NCBI GenBank assembly: GCA_963707555.1
Contig: CAVPQM010000030.1
Location: 186,001 to 250,000, forward strand
From: JAFAFN01 sp963707555
GTDB taxonomy: Bacteria; Actinomycetota; Acidimicrobiia; Acidimicrobiales; Microtrichaceae
DNA: 64,000 bases
Reading direction: 5' to 3'
Shown: piece after piece, positions 25,345 through 34,047 of the stretch
Layout: each line of letters begins with the position of its first letter
How positions within the stretch are numbered: position 1 is the first letter of the stretch
Notes under the pieces: model-generated
The model's input: only the letters and a program-made list of their open reading frames with translations
Told to the model about the DNA's origin: nothing
Database searches by the model: none
Program-made: the position numbers and the translations under genes

Positions 25345-26568
25345 GTGACACGAGCTGTCGAAGCGAGATCCAAGTCGGCTCCGAGCAGCCGCTCCGAGCG
25401 CGCCGCGGCGCGAGCGCTGCCGGCGTTCATCGCCGGAGCCCGCGAGTGCTTCGACCGCTCGGGTTACGTCGGTACCCGGATCGAGGACATCGCTGCGGCG
25501 GCGAACTACGCCGTCGGGTCGTTCTACACCTACTTCTCCTCGAAGGAGGAGGTCCTGCTCGCTGCTTCCCGGACGGCGGAGACGGCCATGCCGTTCGAGC
25601 TCCGGCCGGGGGCGACCGGCGCGCCGGAGCTGTCAGCGATCATCGAACGGCTCGATCTCCGCTGTGGCGACCGGCTCGGACTCGATGTCGCGATGGAGCA
25701 GGCGGCACTTCGGTCGCCGTCCGTCCTCGTGGAGTGGCGCCTCGGTCGCGCTCGAGCCGTCTCGTCGTTGTCCGACGCGCTGCGCAGCGTGCACGAGTCA
25801 TCGTCGCTCTCGGATGACGAGCTCGCCGCGGTGGCGTCCGCCGTGTTGTCGATGTCGGAGCAGTCGCGTCGCCTGGAGCTCGATGTCGAGAGTGCCGCGA
25901 AGATCGACCTGTGGGCAGCAGCGTTGGGGGCGGACGCGGTCGAGGCCACCCCGTTGACCGCGAGCATCGATCGGCGGTCAGAACCGGAGCCGCCGGGAGC
26001 CACGGGCTCGAAGGCTCGGCTGCTCGCGGCGGTGCTACGTCTGCTCTCCTCCGAGTCGTGGGACTCGGTGTCGGTGGCGCGCATCGCCGAGTCGGCCGGG
26101 TTGGCGAACGGGACGTTCTACCGGCACTTCGATTCGAAGGCAGGTGCACTCGCCGGGCTGGTCGACGCGTTCCCGTCGCTGATGTTCCCGTCGGTCTCGA
26201 TGGGGGCCTCCCTGTCGTTCCCCGACGAGGTCTTCCACCTGGTGATCAGGCACATGGATGCCGTGCGACGTTCCGCTGGACTCTGGGCCTCGGTCGCCGA
26301 AGCCGTCGGGGACGAGCCGCTGGTCCGGGACGCGGTCGACCGTGCCCGAGGCGGGTGGGTCAGTTCGGTCGGGCAGGCGCTGCTCGACCGACAACGCAGC
26401 GGCGAGGTCGCCGTCGGGGTCGACGTCGCGAAGGTGACGCCGCCCCTGGCAGCGATGCTCGAACGTGAGGCGTTCCTCGTCGCCGTGGTGTCGAAGTCGC
26501 CCGAGCTGCTCTACGAGTCGGCAGCGACGGTCCGGGACTGCTGGTGGAGGATTCTCACCGCTCGTTGA
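25345..26568 (+). CDS. Double-headed TetR regulator with two DNA-binding domains
   Basis: 407 residues from GTG 25345. Two complete TetR modules in one chain: first HTH at ~residues 25-75 (FIAGARECFDRSGYVGTR, IEDIAAAANYAVGSFYTYF), second at ~210-260 (RLLAAVLRLLSSESWDSVS, VARIAESAGLANGTFYRHF). Each is followed by a helical region, the first shorter. TetR proteins normally have one HTH and dimerise; a tandem form would be a pseudo-dimer or bind two sites. Its stop overlaps the convergent acyl-CoA dehydrogenase end by 14 bp. Likely a regulator of the flanking catabolic operons. Start could also be 25288. Confidence 0.85.
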   Translation: MTRAVEARSKSAPSSRSERAAARALPAFIAGARECFDRSGYVGTRIEDIAAAANYAVGSFYTYFSSKEEVLLAASRTAETAMPFELRPGATGAPELSAIIERLDLRCGDRLGLDVAMEQAALRSPSVLVEWRLGRARAVSSLSDALRSVHESSSLSDDELAAVASAVLSMSEQSRRLELDVESAAKIDLWAAALGADAVEATPLTASIDRRSEPEPPGATGSKARLLAAVLRLLSSESWDSVSVARIAESAGLANGTFYRHFDSKAGALAGLVDAFPSLMFPSVSMGASLSFPDEVFHLVIRHMDAVRRSAGLWASVAEAVGDEPLVRDAVDRARGGWVSSVGQALLDRQRSGEVAVGVDVAKVTPPLAAMLEREAFLVAVVSKSPELLYESAATVRDCWWRILTAR

Positions 26569-27526
26569 CCGGTGCCGAACCCAGCGACGCTTCGATGCGC
26601 CCGTAGTGGAAGCTCTGATCGCCCCATGTGTGGGTGAGCGCCCAAGTTCGCTTCATGTAGAGCTGCAGGTCGTGCTCGGTCGTGTAGCCGATCGCTCCGT
26701 GGCACTGCAGCGCGACCCGTGCGCAGAACTCGGCGGCATCCGACGCGAGCGTCTTCGCCATCGACACCTCACGGGCTACCGGGACGCCCGGTCCGTGAGC
26801 AACGCTGTGCGCGGCACGGTCGACAGCGGGTCGGGCGAACTCGAGTCGGAGCAGCGCGTCGGCGAGGTGGTGCTTCACCGCTTGGAAGCTCCCGATGGGC
26901 CGCCCGAACTGGTGCCGCTGCTTCACGTAGGCGCTGGTCAGATCGAGCATCCGCTCGGTGAGTCCGCAGAGCTGCGCTGCGACGCCGACGGTCGCGGCCT
27001 CGAGGAGGTGACTGATCTGTTCGGGGTCGTCGGTGAGGACCGTGCCGGCGCAGCGCGGGGTGATGGTCGCGGCGCGTCGGGTCGGGTCGACGGTCCTGAC
27101 GTGGTCGAGCGCGACCTCGTCGGGTTCGAACACGACGAGCCGGCCGTCGACCCGGCTGATGAGGCGATCGGCGTCCTCGGCACACGGCGCATGCGGCCCG
27201 CCGAGGTCGGAGCTCACCATGCCGGCGACGCCGAGCGGCGCTGCGACGTACACGGTGTCGACGACCGGGTGGGGGACGGCGTGGCGACCGGTCTCGACGA
27301 GTGTGGGGACCGTCCAGGACGCGTCGAGTCCCAGTCCGTCGTCGCACTCCGGGACGAGCATCGCGAGCACGCCGGTGTCGTCGAGGTGGTTCCACACGCG
27401 CCGGTCGAGCTGGCCCGGGGATTCGGTGCCGGCGGCGCGCAGCGTGGCGGGGGAGCATTCGGCCCCGAGGAGGTGGTCGACCGCGTCGGCGAAGGCGAGC
27501 TGGTCGTCGGTGTATGCGAAGCGCAT
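26555..27526 (-). CDS. Acyl-CoA dehydrogenase family protein, small subunit type
   Basis: 323 residues, shorter than usual (~380), as in one partner of the heteromeric ChsE/FadE-type enzymes of steroid side-chain oxidation. Contains YVKQRHQFGRPIGSFQAVKH and a C-terminal GAIGYTTEHDLQLYMKR segment, but the middle substrate-binding region is reduced. The gene lies 8 bp after a full-length acyl-CoA dehydrogenase and is the last of the echA20-ipdAB operon, so an alpha2beta2 heterotetramer of the two products is inferred. Confidence 0.88.
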   Translation of the reverse strand: MRFAYTDDQLAFADAVDHLLGAECSPATLRAAGTESPGQLDRRVWNHLDDTGVLAMLVPECDDGLGLDASWTVPTLVETGRHAVPHPVVDTVYVAAPLGVAGMVSSDLGGPHAPCAEDADRLISRVDGRLVVFEPDEVALDHVRTVDPTRRAATITPRCAGTVLTDDPEQISHLLEAATVGVAAQLCGLTERMLDLTSAYVKQRHQFGRPIGSFQAVKHHLADALLRLEFARPAVDRAAHSVAHGPGVPVAREVSMAKTLASDAAEFCARVALQCHGAIGYTTEHDLQLYMKRTWALTHTWGDQSFHYGRIEASLGSAPVNER

Positions 27527-27534
27527 GGTTGCCC

Positions 27535-28689
27535 CTACTTCGGGAGGCCGAGCAGACGCTCGGCGGCGATGTTGCGTTGCACCTCGTTGGCGCCGGCGTA
27601 GATGGGGCCCGAGAGTGAGAACTGCCAGCCGCGGCTGGCAGCGGTGTCGAGCTCGGCTGCGGCGCCGAGTGCATCGAGCTCGATCTGGTGGAGCTCGACG
27701 TCGAGCTCGGACCACCAGATCTTGGTGAGGCTCGCCTCGGCCCCGGGGGTCTCGCCGGCCACGAGGCGGGTGACGGTCGCGAGTGTCTGCAGCCGATAGG
27801 CCTCGGCGTGGGTCCACGCGATGGTCGCTCGCCGGATGAGGTGCGGATCGCCGGTTCGGTGGGCGATGTCGCGGACTCGTTCGGCGGTGGCGAGAAACCG
27901 GCCGGGGGAGCGAAGGGTGAGCCCACGCTCGGATCCCGCGGTGGCCATGGCGACCTTCCAACCGGCGCCCTCGTCGCCGAGGAGGACGCCGCCGTCGATC
28001 GCGTCGTCCGCGAGGAACGCGTCGTCGAAGAACACCTCGGCGAAGCCGAGGTCGCCGTCGAGGCGCTCGAAGCCTCTGACGGTGACACCGCCGGTGTCGA
28101 GTGGGACGAGGAGGTACGACAGGCCGCGGTGACGCTGCTGTCCGGGGTCGGAGCGGAAGATGCCGAACAGGTGGGTGCAGAACGCACCCCGGGTCGTCCA
28201 GGTCTTCTGGCCGTTGAGCATCCATCCGCCCGGGACGCGGTCGGCGCGGCAGGCCACCGATGCAAGGTCGCTGCCGGCGTCGGGCTCGGACCAGCCCTGG
28301 CACCAGAGGTCGGTCCCTGCGGACATCCTCGGGAGTATGTGTGCCTTCTGGGTGTCGTTGGCGAACTCGAACAGCGATGGTGCGAGCAGGAAGATGCCGT
28401 TCTGTGTGACCCGGGGCGGTGCACCTGCCCGGTAGTACTCCTCTTCGAAGATGAGCCACTGCCACAGCGACGCCGCTCGCCCGCCGTACTCCTCGGGCCA
28501 CGACACGGCTGCGAGCCGGGCCGCGTGCAGCGTCCGCTCCCAGTCGAGGTGTTGGTCGAATCCTTCTCGCGTGTCGCCGGAGTGGATGTCGTTGCCGTGA
28601 CGTGACCGCCACCGCTCGAGGTTGACCTCGAGCCAGGTGCGTACCTCGGCACGGAACGTGTCGTCGTCGTGGGTCCAGGTGATGTCCAC
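27535..28689 (-). CDS. Acyl-CoA dehydrogenase, FadE-type partner subunit
   Basis: 384 residues. FAD- and substrate-binding blocks: WCQGWSEPDAGSDLASV, NGQKTWTTRGAFCTHLFGI, and C-terminal GPIYAGANEVQRNIAAERLLG. The last motif has Gly where ordinary acyl-CoA dehydrogenases carry the catalytic Glu (Y-E-G-T/A), a feature of FadE members in which the base is placed elsewhere or in the partner. Tightly followed by the short homologue. It probably dehydrogenates a bulky or branched acyl-CoA formed in this pathway. Confidence 0.9.
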   Translation of the reverse strand: MDITWTHDDDTFRAEVRTWLEVNLERWRSRHGNDIHSGDTREGFDQHLDWERTLHAARLAAVSWPEEYGGRAASLWQWLIFEEEYYRAGAPPRVTQNGIFLLAPSLFEFANDTQKAHILPRMSAGTDLWCQGWSEPDAGSDLASVACRADRVPGGWMLNGQKTWTTRGAFCTHLFGIFRSDPGQQRHRGLSYLLVPLDTGGVTVRGFERLDGDLGFAEVFFDDAFLADDAIDGGVLLGDEGAGWKVAMATAGSERGLTLRSPGRFLATAERVRDIAHRTGDPHLIRRATIAWTHAEAYRLQTLATVTRLVAGETPGAEASLTKIWWSELDVELHQIELDALGAAAELDTAASRGWQFSLSGPIYAGANEVQRNIAAERLLGLPK

Positions 28690-28717
28690 GCCCCTCCTGT
28701 CCTGGGTGGTGTCGGCG

Positions 28718-29476
28718 TCAGCCGCGGTCGGGCACTTCGCGAAAGCGCTCGCCGCCGCCGTCGATCGTCGTGTTGAGCAACTCGAGCTCGTGCCGAGTGG
28801 GTGACCGTGTCGTCGGCACGTCGTCGCCGACGACGAGCTCGAATCCGGTGGCGGCGATGACGTCGTCGACGTGAACGCCCGGGTGCACCGAAGCCAGGCG
28901 CATACGTCGATCCGCTGTGGCGAAGTCGAGCACCGCGAGATTGGTCACGACCCGGCGGATCTCGACGCGGTCGTCGATGCCGGCGTCGCGTGCCCGGTTC
29001 CACCCGACACCGGTGACGACGTCGACGTTCGGCACCAGGACCTTCGCCGACTGGCGTGGGATCCAGTAGCTCGTCGTGTTGTGCACCGTGTTGCTGGGGG
29101 CACCACGGAAGCCGATCAGCTGGCGGACGGGCCGCTGGTAGTCGTCGCCGACCGCTGCGAGGTTCTGGTTGCCGTACATGTCGAGCTGGCTCGCACCCAT
29201 CACGACGTGGCGCCGTCCCCACCACACGATGTCGAACATCGACCGGTACGGGTTGTACAGCTCTGTCGCGACGTGTCCGTCGGCGTCCGGGGCGGTGACG
29301 AGTCGGGCACCGCCGTCGGTCATCATCAGGTCGGGCTCGCTGGTGGCCCGGGCGAGCTCGCCGCCGATGCGTGGCAACGTGCCGATGGGGTTGGCGAGGA
29401 TCTCGCCGTCGCCGAGGTACAGGTCCGCGAGCGCTGTGGCGCAGACGTCGGCGAGTCGAGCAGTGTCGGTGGTCAT
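28718..29476 (-). CDS. ipdB: IpdB-like CoA-transferase-fold ring-opening hydrolase, beta subunit
   Basis: 252 residues. Strong resemblance to IpdB of mycobacterial steroid degradation: AELCA..L-type N-terminus (ADVCATALADLYLGDGEILA), WGRRHVVMGASQLDMYGNQN, FRGAPSNTVHNTTSYWIPR and the C-terminal ASVHPGVHVDDVIAATGFEL. IpdAB is a class I CoA-transferase fold enzyme that instead hydrolyses a cyclic beta-diketone-type ring in COCHEA-CoA. Its ATG overlaps the ipdA stop by 4 bp, consistent with a stoichiometric heteromer. The exact substrate here is inferred from homology. Confidence 0.88.
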   Translation of the reverse strand: MTTDTARLADVCATALADLYLGDGEILANPIGTLPRIGGELARATSEPDLMMTDGGARLVTAPDADGHVATELYNPYRSMFDIVWWGRRHVVMGASQLDMYGNQNLAAVGDDYQRPVRQLIGFRGAPSNTVHNTTSYWIPRQSAKVLVPNVDVVTGVGWNRARDAGIDDRVEIRRVVTNLAVLDFATADRRMRLASVHPGVHVDDVIAATGFELVVGDDVPTTRSPTRHELELLNTTIDGGGERFREVPDRG

Positions 29477-30324
29477 GATCGTTCGGTCCAGTCGCTCGGG
29501 CGGTCGCGGTCCGCGTCGATCCATTTGGCGCGATACGCGGCCCAGGCCTCGGGCGAGCTCGCAGCGTCGGCGTACTCGCGTTGCGCCGCCTCGTCCCTCT
29601 GGTATCGAGCGGTCTCGGTGAATCGAGCCCCGCGTGGTTCGTTCACGACGCCGTCGACCATCATCCGGCCGATCGCGACGCGCAGCTCGGTCCCGGCTCG
29701 TCGTTCGAGCTCGGCGGTGGGCACGATCTCGTCGACGCTGATGAACCGGTTGCCGGACGCAGCTCGGAGCATGAGGTCGTCGAAGAACAGGTCGGCGCCG
29801 AGGAACGCTGCGTTGCCGGATGCATCCGCGATGTCGAGGTGACACAGCGCCGCGTCGAGGTGGAGCGCGGGGACGGCGACGAGCTCGTCGTCCGGGTCCC
29901 ACGGGTTGGCCACGACCTCGAAGGTCGGGTTCAACGCCAGCAGGTCAGAGCCGATCCCAGCTCTGGTCGGCAGGTACGGCACTCGCCAGGATGCTGCTTG
30001 GAGACCGAGCAGCAGCGTGCCCTCGTCATGGGGCACGTCGACGATCTCGCCGTTCTCGCGTGCCCGTCGGAAGTGCGGCTCGAGAGGGATCGTGTCGAGC
30101 GACGCGAATGCGTACACGGCGCTGGCGACCTTGCCGGCGGCACACAGCATGCCGAGGTCGGGGCCGGCATAGCCGACGACGGTGAGGTCGCGGAGCTCGG
30201 AGCGGACGATCGCTTCGATGATCGCCATGGGCTTGCGTCGACTCGCCCAGCCGCCGATCCCGATCGTCATCCCCGAGCGGAGCCGGGACACGACGTCGTC
30301 GGGGCTGCACAGCTTCGAGCTCAT
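29473..30324 (-). CDS. ipdA: IpdA-like CoA-transferase-fold ring-opening hydrolase, alpha subunit
   Basis: 283 residues. Begins SSKLCSPDDVVSRLRSGMTI and continues IGIGGWASRRKPMAIIEAI, then VVGYAGPDLGMLCAAGKV, LDAALCHLDIADASGNAAF and RFISVDEIV; these match the conserved framework of IpdA from the cholesterol C/D-ring pathway. Acts as a heteromer with IpdB on a cyclic CoA ester. Its start overlaps the echA20 stop (ATGA), giving translational coupling of echA20-ipdA-ipdB, the same order as in Mycobacterium. Confidence 0.9.
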   Translation of the reverse strand: MSSKLCSPDDVVSRLRSGMTIGIGGWASRRKPMAIIEAIVRSELRDLTVVGYAGPDLGMLCAAGKVASAVYAFASLDTIPLEPHFRRARENGEIVDVPHDEGTLLLGLQAASWRVPYLPTRAGIGSDLLALNPTFEVVANPWDPDDELVAVPALHLDAALCHLDIADASGNAAFLGADLFFDDLMLRAASGNRFISVDEIVPTAELERRAGTELRVAIGRMMVDGVVNEPRGARFTETARYQRDEAAQREYADAASSPEAWAAYRAKWIDADRDRPSDWTERS

Positions 30325-31082
30325 CGGGTCACCTCGGTGTCGCGCCCTTCGACGAACGCGTCGCGGTGCTCGTCGGCGACCCCGCTGAGGTTCAGCTCGA
30401 AGGTGAAGCCCTGCTCGTAGCGGTAGCTCTTCTTGACGTCCCACAGGTCGATGCCGTTGAGCGATTGCTTCGCGGCGCGCATCACCGTCGGCGACTTGGC
30501 TGCGATCTGCCGTGCGACCGCGAACGCGGTGTCGTGCAGCTCGCTCGCGTCGACGACCGAGTACACCGAGCCGAACGACTCCAAGTCCGACGCGGTGGCA
30601 ACGTGCGCGAGGTACACCATCGCTCGTGCGGTGTGCTGTGGCACGAGTCGCGACAGGTGCGTCGCAGCTCCCAGCGCTCCGCGGTCGACCTCGGGGAGCC
30701 CGAAGGTCGCGTCGGTCGATGCGACGATGATGTCGGCGTTGCCGATCAGGCCGATCCCGCCGCCCAGGCAGAAGCCTTGAACTGCGGCAACGACGGGGAC
30801 GTCGCAGTCGTAGATGGCGGCGAACGCCTCGTAGCAGCCCTTGTTGGCGGCGAGCAACGCGTCGAAACCGGCGTTGCGCTGCATCTCCTTGATGTCGACG
30901 CCGGCGTTGAAGCCGCGTCCGTGTGCTCGGAGCACCACCGCACGCACGGTCGGATCGACGCCCGCCGCTCGTACGAGCGCAGCGAGCTCGAACCACTGCG
31001 CAACCGTCAGGGCGTTCACAGGAGGGCAGTCGACCAACACGTCTGCCACGCCGTCGTCGCCGATGGTCATCGAGATCGTCAT
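30321..31082 (-). CDS. echA20: EchA20-like (enoyl-CoA hydratase family) ring hydrolase
   Basis: 253-residue crotonase-fold enzyme. Distinctive blocks VDCPPVNALTVAQWFELA, GRGFNAGVDIKEMQRNAGF, GFCLGGGIGLIGNADIIVAS, ATFGLPEVDRGALGAATHLS and the C-terminal YRYEQGFTFELNLSGVADEH closely follow EchA20, which hydrolytically opens the last-but-one ring (HIEC-CoA) in steroid catabolism. First gene of the operon; ATG 31082 is preferred over a long upstream extension. The divergent DUF35 gene begins 101 bp away with a short palindrome between. Confidence 0.92.
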   Translation of the reverse strand: MTISMTIGDDGVADVLVDCPPVNALTVAQWFELAALVRAAGVDPTVRAVVLRAHGRGFNAGVDIKEMQRNAGFDALLAANKGCYEAFAAIYDCDVPVVAAVQGFCLGGGIGLIGNADIIVASTDATFGLPEVDRGALGAATHLSRLVPQHTARAMVYLAHVATASDLESFGSVYSVVDASELHDTAFAVARQIAAKSPTVMRAAKQSLNGIDLWDVKKSYRYEQGFTFELNLSGVADEHRDAFVEGRDTEVTR

Positions 31083-31110
31083 GCGGGCCAAGGTAGGGCC
31101 GTGTGACGAA

Positions 31111-31121
31111 TGGTTCAACCA
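31111..31121. promoter_or_regulatory. 11-bp palindrome between divergent echA20 and DUF35 operons
   Basis: TGGTTCAACCA is a perfect odd-length inverted repeat 29 bp upstream of echA20 and 63 bp upstream of the DUF35 gene, inside the only AT-rich part of this divergent region. It could be an operator half-site pair for a pathway regulator; it does not match the KstR or KstR2 consensus as I remember them. Confidence 0.4.
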
Positions 31122-31183
31122 ATGAGGTGATCGTCTACCCTCGGGGTGTGGTCGCAGAGCTGCGACCGGAGGTGGTGACGCAC

Positions 31184-31609
31184 ATGGCTGTACCTGCGCT
31201 CGGGTCCGTCGGATGGTTCGATCCAGAGGATCGATCTCTGATGGGCACACGATGTGAGCTCTGTGGGACGACGTCGTTCCCGCCCGAGCCACGTTGGTGC
31301 CGCAATCCCTCGTGCGACGCCGCCTCGACGGTGACGGTGAGCCTCGGTGGCGTCGGCGCGGTGTGGTCGTTCACGACGGCCGAGTACCGCCCGCCGCCGC
31401 CGTTCGTGGCCGCGGAGCCGTTCGAGCCGTTCGTGATCGCGGCGGTTCGACTCGACGGCAGCGGCATCGTGGTGATCGGGCGTGCCGCTGGGCGCAGGAC
31501 GGTCGACGGACTTCGGGTCGGTCAGCGGGCCGAACTCGATGTCGGTGTCTTGTACTCGGTCGACGGCATGGACCAGTTGATGTGGGAGTGGAGGATCGAA
31601 GATGTCTGA
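31184..31609 (+). CDS. DUF35 OB-fold / zinc-ribbon protein, thiolase partner
   Basis: 141 residues. Rubredoxin-like zinc ribbon CELCGTT...CRNPSC followed by an OB-fold (GAVWSFTTAEYRPPPPF, RAAGRRTVDGLRVGQRAELD). DUF35 proteins form complexes with lipid-transfer-protein thiolases or aldolases such as Ltp2 and stabilise them. Start ATG 31184 follows GGAGG by about 9 bp. Its stop overlaps the thiolase start by 8 bp, supporting a physical complex. Confidence 0.85.
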   Translation: MAVPALGSVGWFDPEDRSLMGTRCELCGTTSFPPEPRWCRNPSCDAASTVTVSLGGVGAVWSFTTAEYRPPPPFVAAEPFEPFVIAAVRLDGSGIVVIGRAAGRRTVDGLRVGQRAELDVGVLYSVDGMDQLMWEWRIEDV

Positions 31610-32777
31610 GGTGATCGTCGCCGGGGTCGGCATGACGGCGTGGAGCAAGGACGGTCGCGCCTTCGTCGAGGACGGGGTCGCCGCGGCGCGGGCCGCACTG
31701 ATCGACGCCGGGATCGACTGGTGTGACGTGCAGTACGTCGCCGGCGCGGCGACGGTGCGCAACGGATACGCCGGGTTCGTGGCGGGTGCGGCGGTGTCGG
31801 AGGCACTCGGGTGGAACGGCGCCGAAGTGTCGACGAGCTACGGCGCGTGTGCATCCGGGACACAGGCGATCGCCTCGGCGCGATCGAGGATCATGGCGGG
31901 GGAGTGCGACGTCGCGCTGGTGGTCGGTGCCGACACGACACCGAAGGGTTTCCTCGCGCCCAATACTGGTGACCGCCCGGACGATCCGGACTGGTTGCGC
32001 TTCCGCCTGGTCGGGATGACGAACCCTGCGTACTTCGGTCTGGCTGCCCGCCGTCGCATGGATCTGTTCGGAGCGACGCCCGCGGACTTCGCGTCGGTGA
32101 AGGTGAAGAACAGTCGCTGCGGGGCACTGAACCCGCGGGCGAGGTTCCGCTCCGAGGTGTCCTTCGACGACGTCGCTGCCTCGCCGATGGTCGCGGACCC
32201 GCTCCGTCTGCTGGACATCTGTGCGACGAGCGATGGCGGCGCGGCGCTCGTCCTCATGTCCCGGGCACGGGCTGAGTCGGCCGGAGTGCCGCTGGTGCGG
32301 GTTCGTGCTGCGGTGACGCTGTCGCCGGCACATCCGAACACGACGCTCGAGATGCCGGACTTCGCATCGGCCGGTGGAGAGCCGGCCGAGGAGTCGTTCA
32401 TGGATTCGATCCCGCGACGGGCGCTGCGGGACGCGGGGCTGGGGGCCGAGGACGTCTCCGTTGCCGAGGTCTACGACCTGTCGACGGCGCTCGAGCTCGA
32501 CTGGTACGAGCACATCGGCCTCTGCGAGGTCGGTGAGGCCGAAGGCCTGATGCGAGACGGGGTGACGGCGATCGGTGGTCGTGTCCCGGTGAATCCGAGC
32601 GGCGGACTGGCGTCGTTCGGAGAAGCGGTTCCGGCGCAGGCGATCGCTCAGGTCTGCGAGCTCACCTGGCAGCTCCGAGGTCAGTGCGGTCCGCGCCAGG
32701 TCGACGGCGCGACCGTCGGGATCTCGGCGAACAAGGGTCTGTTCGGACACGGCTCGTCGGTCGTGCTCGTGCGCTAG
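31602..32777 (+). CDS. Ltp-type thiolase / acetyl-CoA acetyltransferase
   Basis: 391 residues of the SCP-X/Ltp thiolase family. Active-site Cys in SYGACASGTQAIA; C-terminal landmarks VAEVYDLSTALELDWYEHI and the glycine-rich NPSGGLASFGEAVPAQA. The ordinary GHPxGATG His loop is altered (NPSGGLASFGE), as in Ltp proteins that act as thiolases or retro-aldolases on steroid side chains. Encoded directly with its DUF35 partner. It would release acetyl- or propionyl-CoA, or cleave an aldol, in the pathway. It is convergent with and overlaps the next gene by 4 bp. Confidence 0.9.
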   Translation: MSEVIVAGVGMTAWSKDGRAFVEDGVAAARAALIDAGIDWCDVQYVAGAATVRNGYAGFVAGAAVSEALGWNGAEVSTSYGACASGTQAIASARSRIMAGECDVALVVGADTTPKGFLAPNTGDRPDDPDWLRFRLVGMTNPAYFGLAARRRMDLFGATPADFASVKVKNSRCGALNPRARFRSEVSFDDVAASPMVADPLRLLDICATSDGGAALVLMSRARAESAGVPLVRVRAAVTLSPAHPNTTLEMPDFASAGGEPAEESFMDSIPRRALRDAGLGAEDVSVAEVYDLSTALELDWYEHIGLCEVGEAEGLMRDGVTAIGGRVPVNPSGGLASFGEAVPAQAIAQVCELTWQLRGQCGPRQVDGATVGISANKGLFGHGSSVVLVR

Positions 32778-33826
32778 GCGTGTGGGGCGACGAGTCTCGT
32801 GGGCGTCGTGAACGGCTGGCCGAGGTGGTGGCCGCGCCCGTCGATGAGTCGTGGTGCCTCGTCGGGCAGGTGGTCCTGTCGGACCTCGACACGCAGCGGC
32901 GTGACGGCTCCGAGCGCCGCCGAGACTCTGCTCATGGGTACGCGCTCGTCGACGACGAGCGCGATCTGCTCGCCCGGGCCGGCGCGGCGGATGCGTAGCT
33001 GCCATCGACGGACCCCGAGCTGATCGAGGGCGCGTTCGAGGGATCCGCAGGAGAACCACCGACCCCGGATCAGGAGGTGGTCGCCGGTGGTCCAGCGTGG
33101 CTTGTCGAGCACGGCGGGGTCCGACGAGGCGCAGACCACTCCCGAGCGGTAGCTGATGCCGTGCAACTCCTCACACCAGCGAGGGTGCACGATCCATTCC
33201 GCCGCGGACGTCGCGATCGGCTCCGCGTCGAGCAGGCTCGGATCGACACGCCTGAACGCGGTGCCTGTCAGAGCGTCGCGCCATGCGAGGGCGACACCGA
33301 AGACGGGATCCGGCCACGCCTCGGAGACGAGGCAGCCGAGGGTCGACGCGATCTCTGCGGCGTCGGTCCGGCCGACGATCTCGCCGACGAGAACGATGCG
33401 TCGAAGCGTGTGGTCGAGGTCCGGTTCTCGCTCGACCACGTCGGCGAGCTGTCGAGCGGCGGTGGGCGTGCAGACCAGGGCGGTGGCGTTCGCCGCAGCC
33501 AGACGTCCCAGCAGCCGACGTGTGCCGTCGGGTCTGGTCGCGGTCGCTGCTGCGCAGATGGTTGCCGCTGCTTCGGACCACAGGACGCCGACACCGGCGC
33601 CGTCGCTGTTGAGCGCGACCACGACACGGTCGTCGTCGAGGACGCCTGCGGAGCGGAGGCAGGTCGCAGTGATCCTGCGAGCGGCGTGCACATCGTCGAC
33701 GGTCATGGCGATCTGGAGTCGGCCGTCCGCGGAACAGGTGAGCCAGCCCTGGGCGTCCCCGAGAGATCGGGCGAGTGCGCCGAGCTCGTCGCGGTCCAGC
33801 ACTGCCCGAGTGACTCCAGCACTCAT
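32774..33826 (-). CDS. Degenerate adenylate-forming (AMP-binding-like) protein
   Basis: 350 residues from ATG 33826. The fold is reminiscent of acyl-CoA synthetases or PaaK: AARRITATCLRSAGVLDDDR, VVVALNSDGAGVGVLWSEAA, RRIVLVGEIV, and a late TTGDHLLIRGRWF segment resembling the TGD motif, then RRWQLRIRR. The P-loop-like (S/T)SGTTGxPK motif and the C-terminal lysine region are not visible, so it is probably not a working ligase. The start is uncertain; an in-frame TTG near 33863 has an AGGAG site. Divergent from a complete acyl-CoA synthetase. Confidence 0.6.
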   Translation of the reverse strand: MSAGVTRAVLDRDELGALARSLGDAQGWLTCSADGRLQIAMTVDDVHAARRITATCLRSAGVLDDDRVVVALNSDGAGVGVLWSEAAATICAAATATRPDGTRRLLGRLAAANATALVCTPTAARQLADVVEREPDLDHTLRRIVLVGEIVGRTDAAEIASTLGCLVSEAWPDPVFGVALAWRDALTGTAFRRVDPSLLDAEPIATSAAEWIVHPRWCEELHGISYRSGVVCASSDPAVLDKPRWTTGDHLLIRGRWFSCGSLERALDQLGVRRWQLRIRRAGPGEQIALVVDERVPMSRVSAALGAVTPLRVEVRQDHLPDEAPRLIDGRGHHLGQPFTTPTRLVAPHA

Positions 33827-33878
33827 CGGTTCGTCGGGACGACGACGTCCGCTTCCAGTGGCCAATGTCACTCCTGTC

Positions 33879-33989
33879 AGGTAGAAGAAAGCCTGCTGCA
33901 AGGTAGATGAAAGAGCCTCTACTCGCTTGATTTGGTCCTGGAGCGGTCAGCTCCGCCAACTTGACATGCGGATAGTGGTCCTATTGTAT
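33879..33989 (+). promoter_or_regulatory. Sigma-70-type promoter with upstream 13-bp direct repeats
   Basis: TTGACA (33961-33966), a 17-bp spacer and TTGTAT (33984-33989) form a near-consensus vegetative promoter 59 bp before the acyl-CoA synthetase start. Upstream, AGGTAGAAGAAAG (33879-33891) and AGGTAGATGAAAG (33901-33913) are direct repeats 22 bp apart and may be activator or repressor sites for the divergent genes. Confidence 0.65.
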
Positions 33990-34047
33990 GTCGAATACCG
34001 CTTCGGTGTGACGAAGCGCACAGGGGATCGATCGCACGGTTCGGGCC

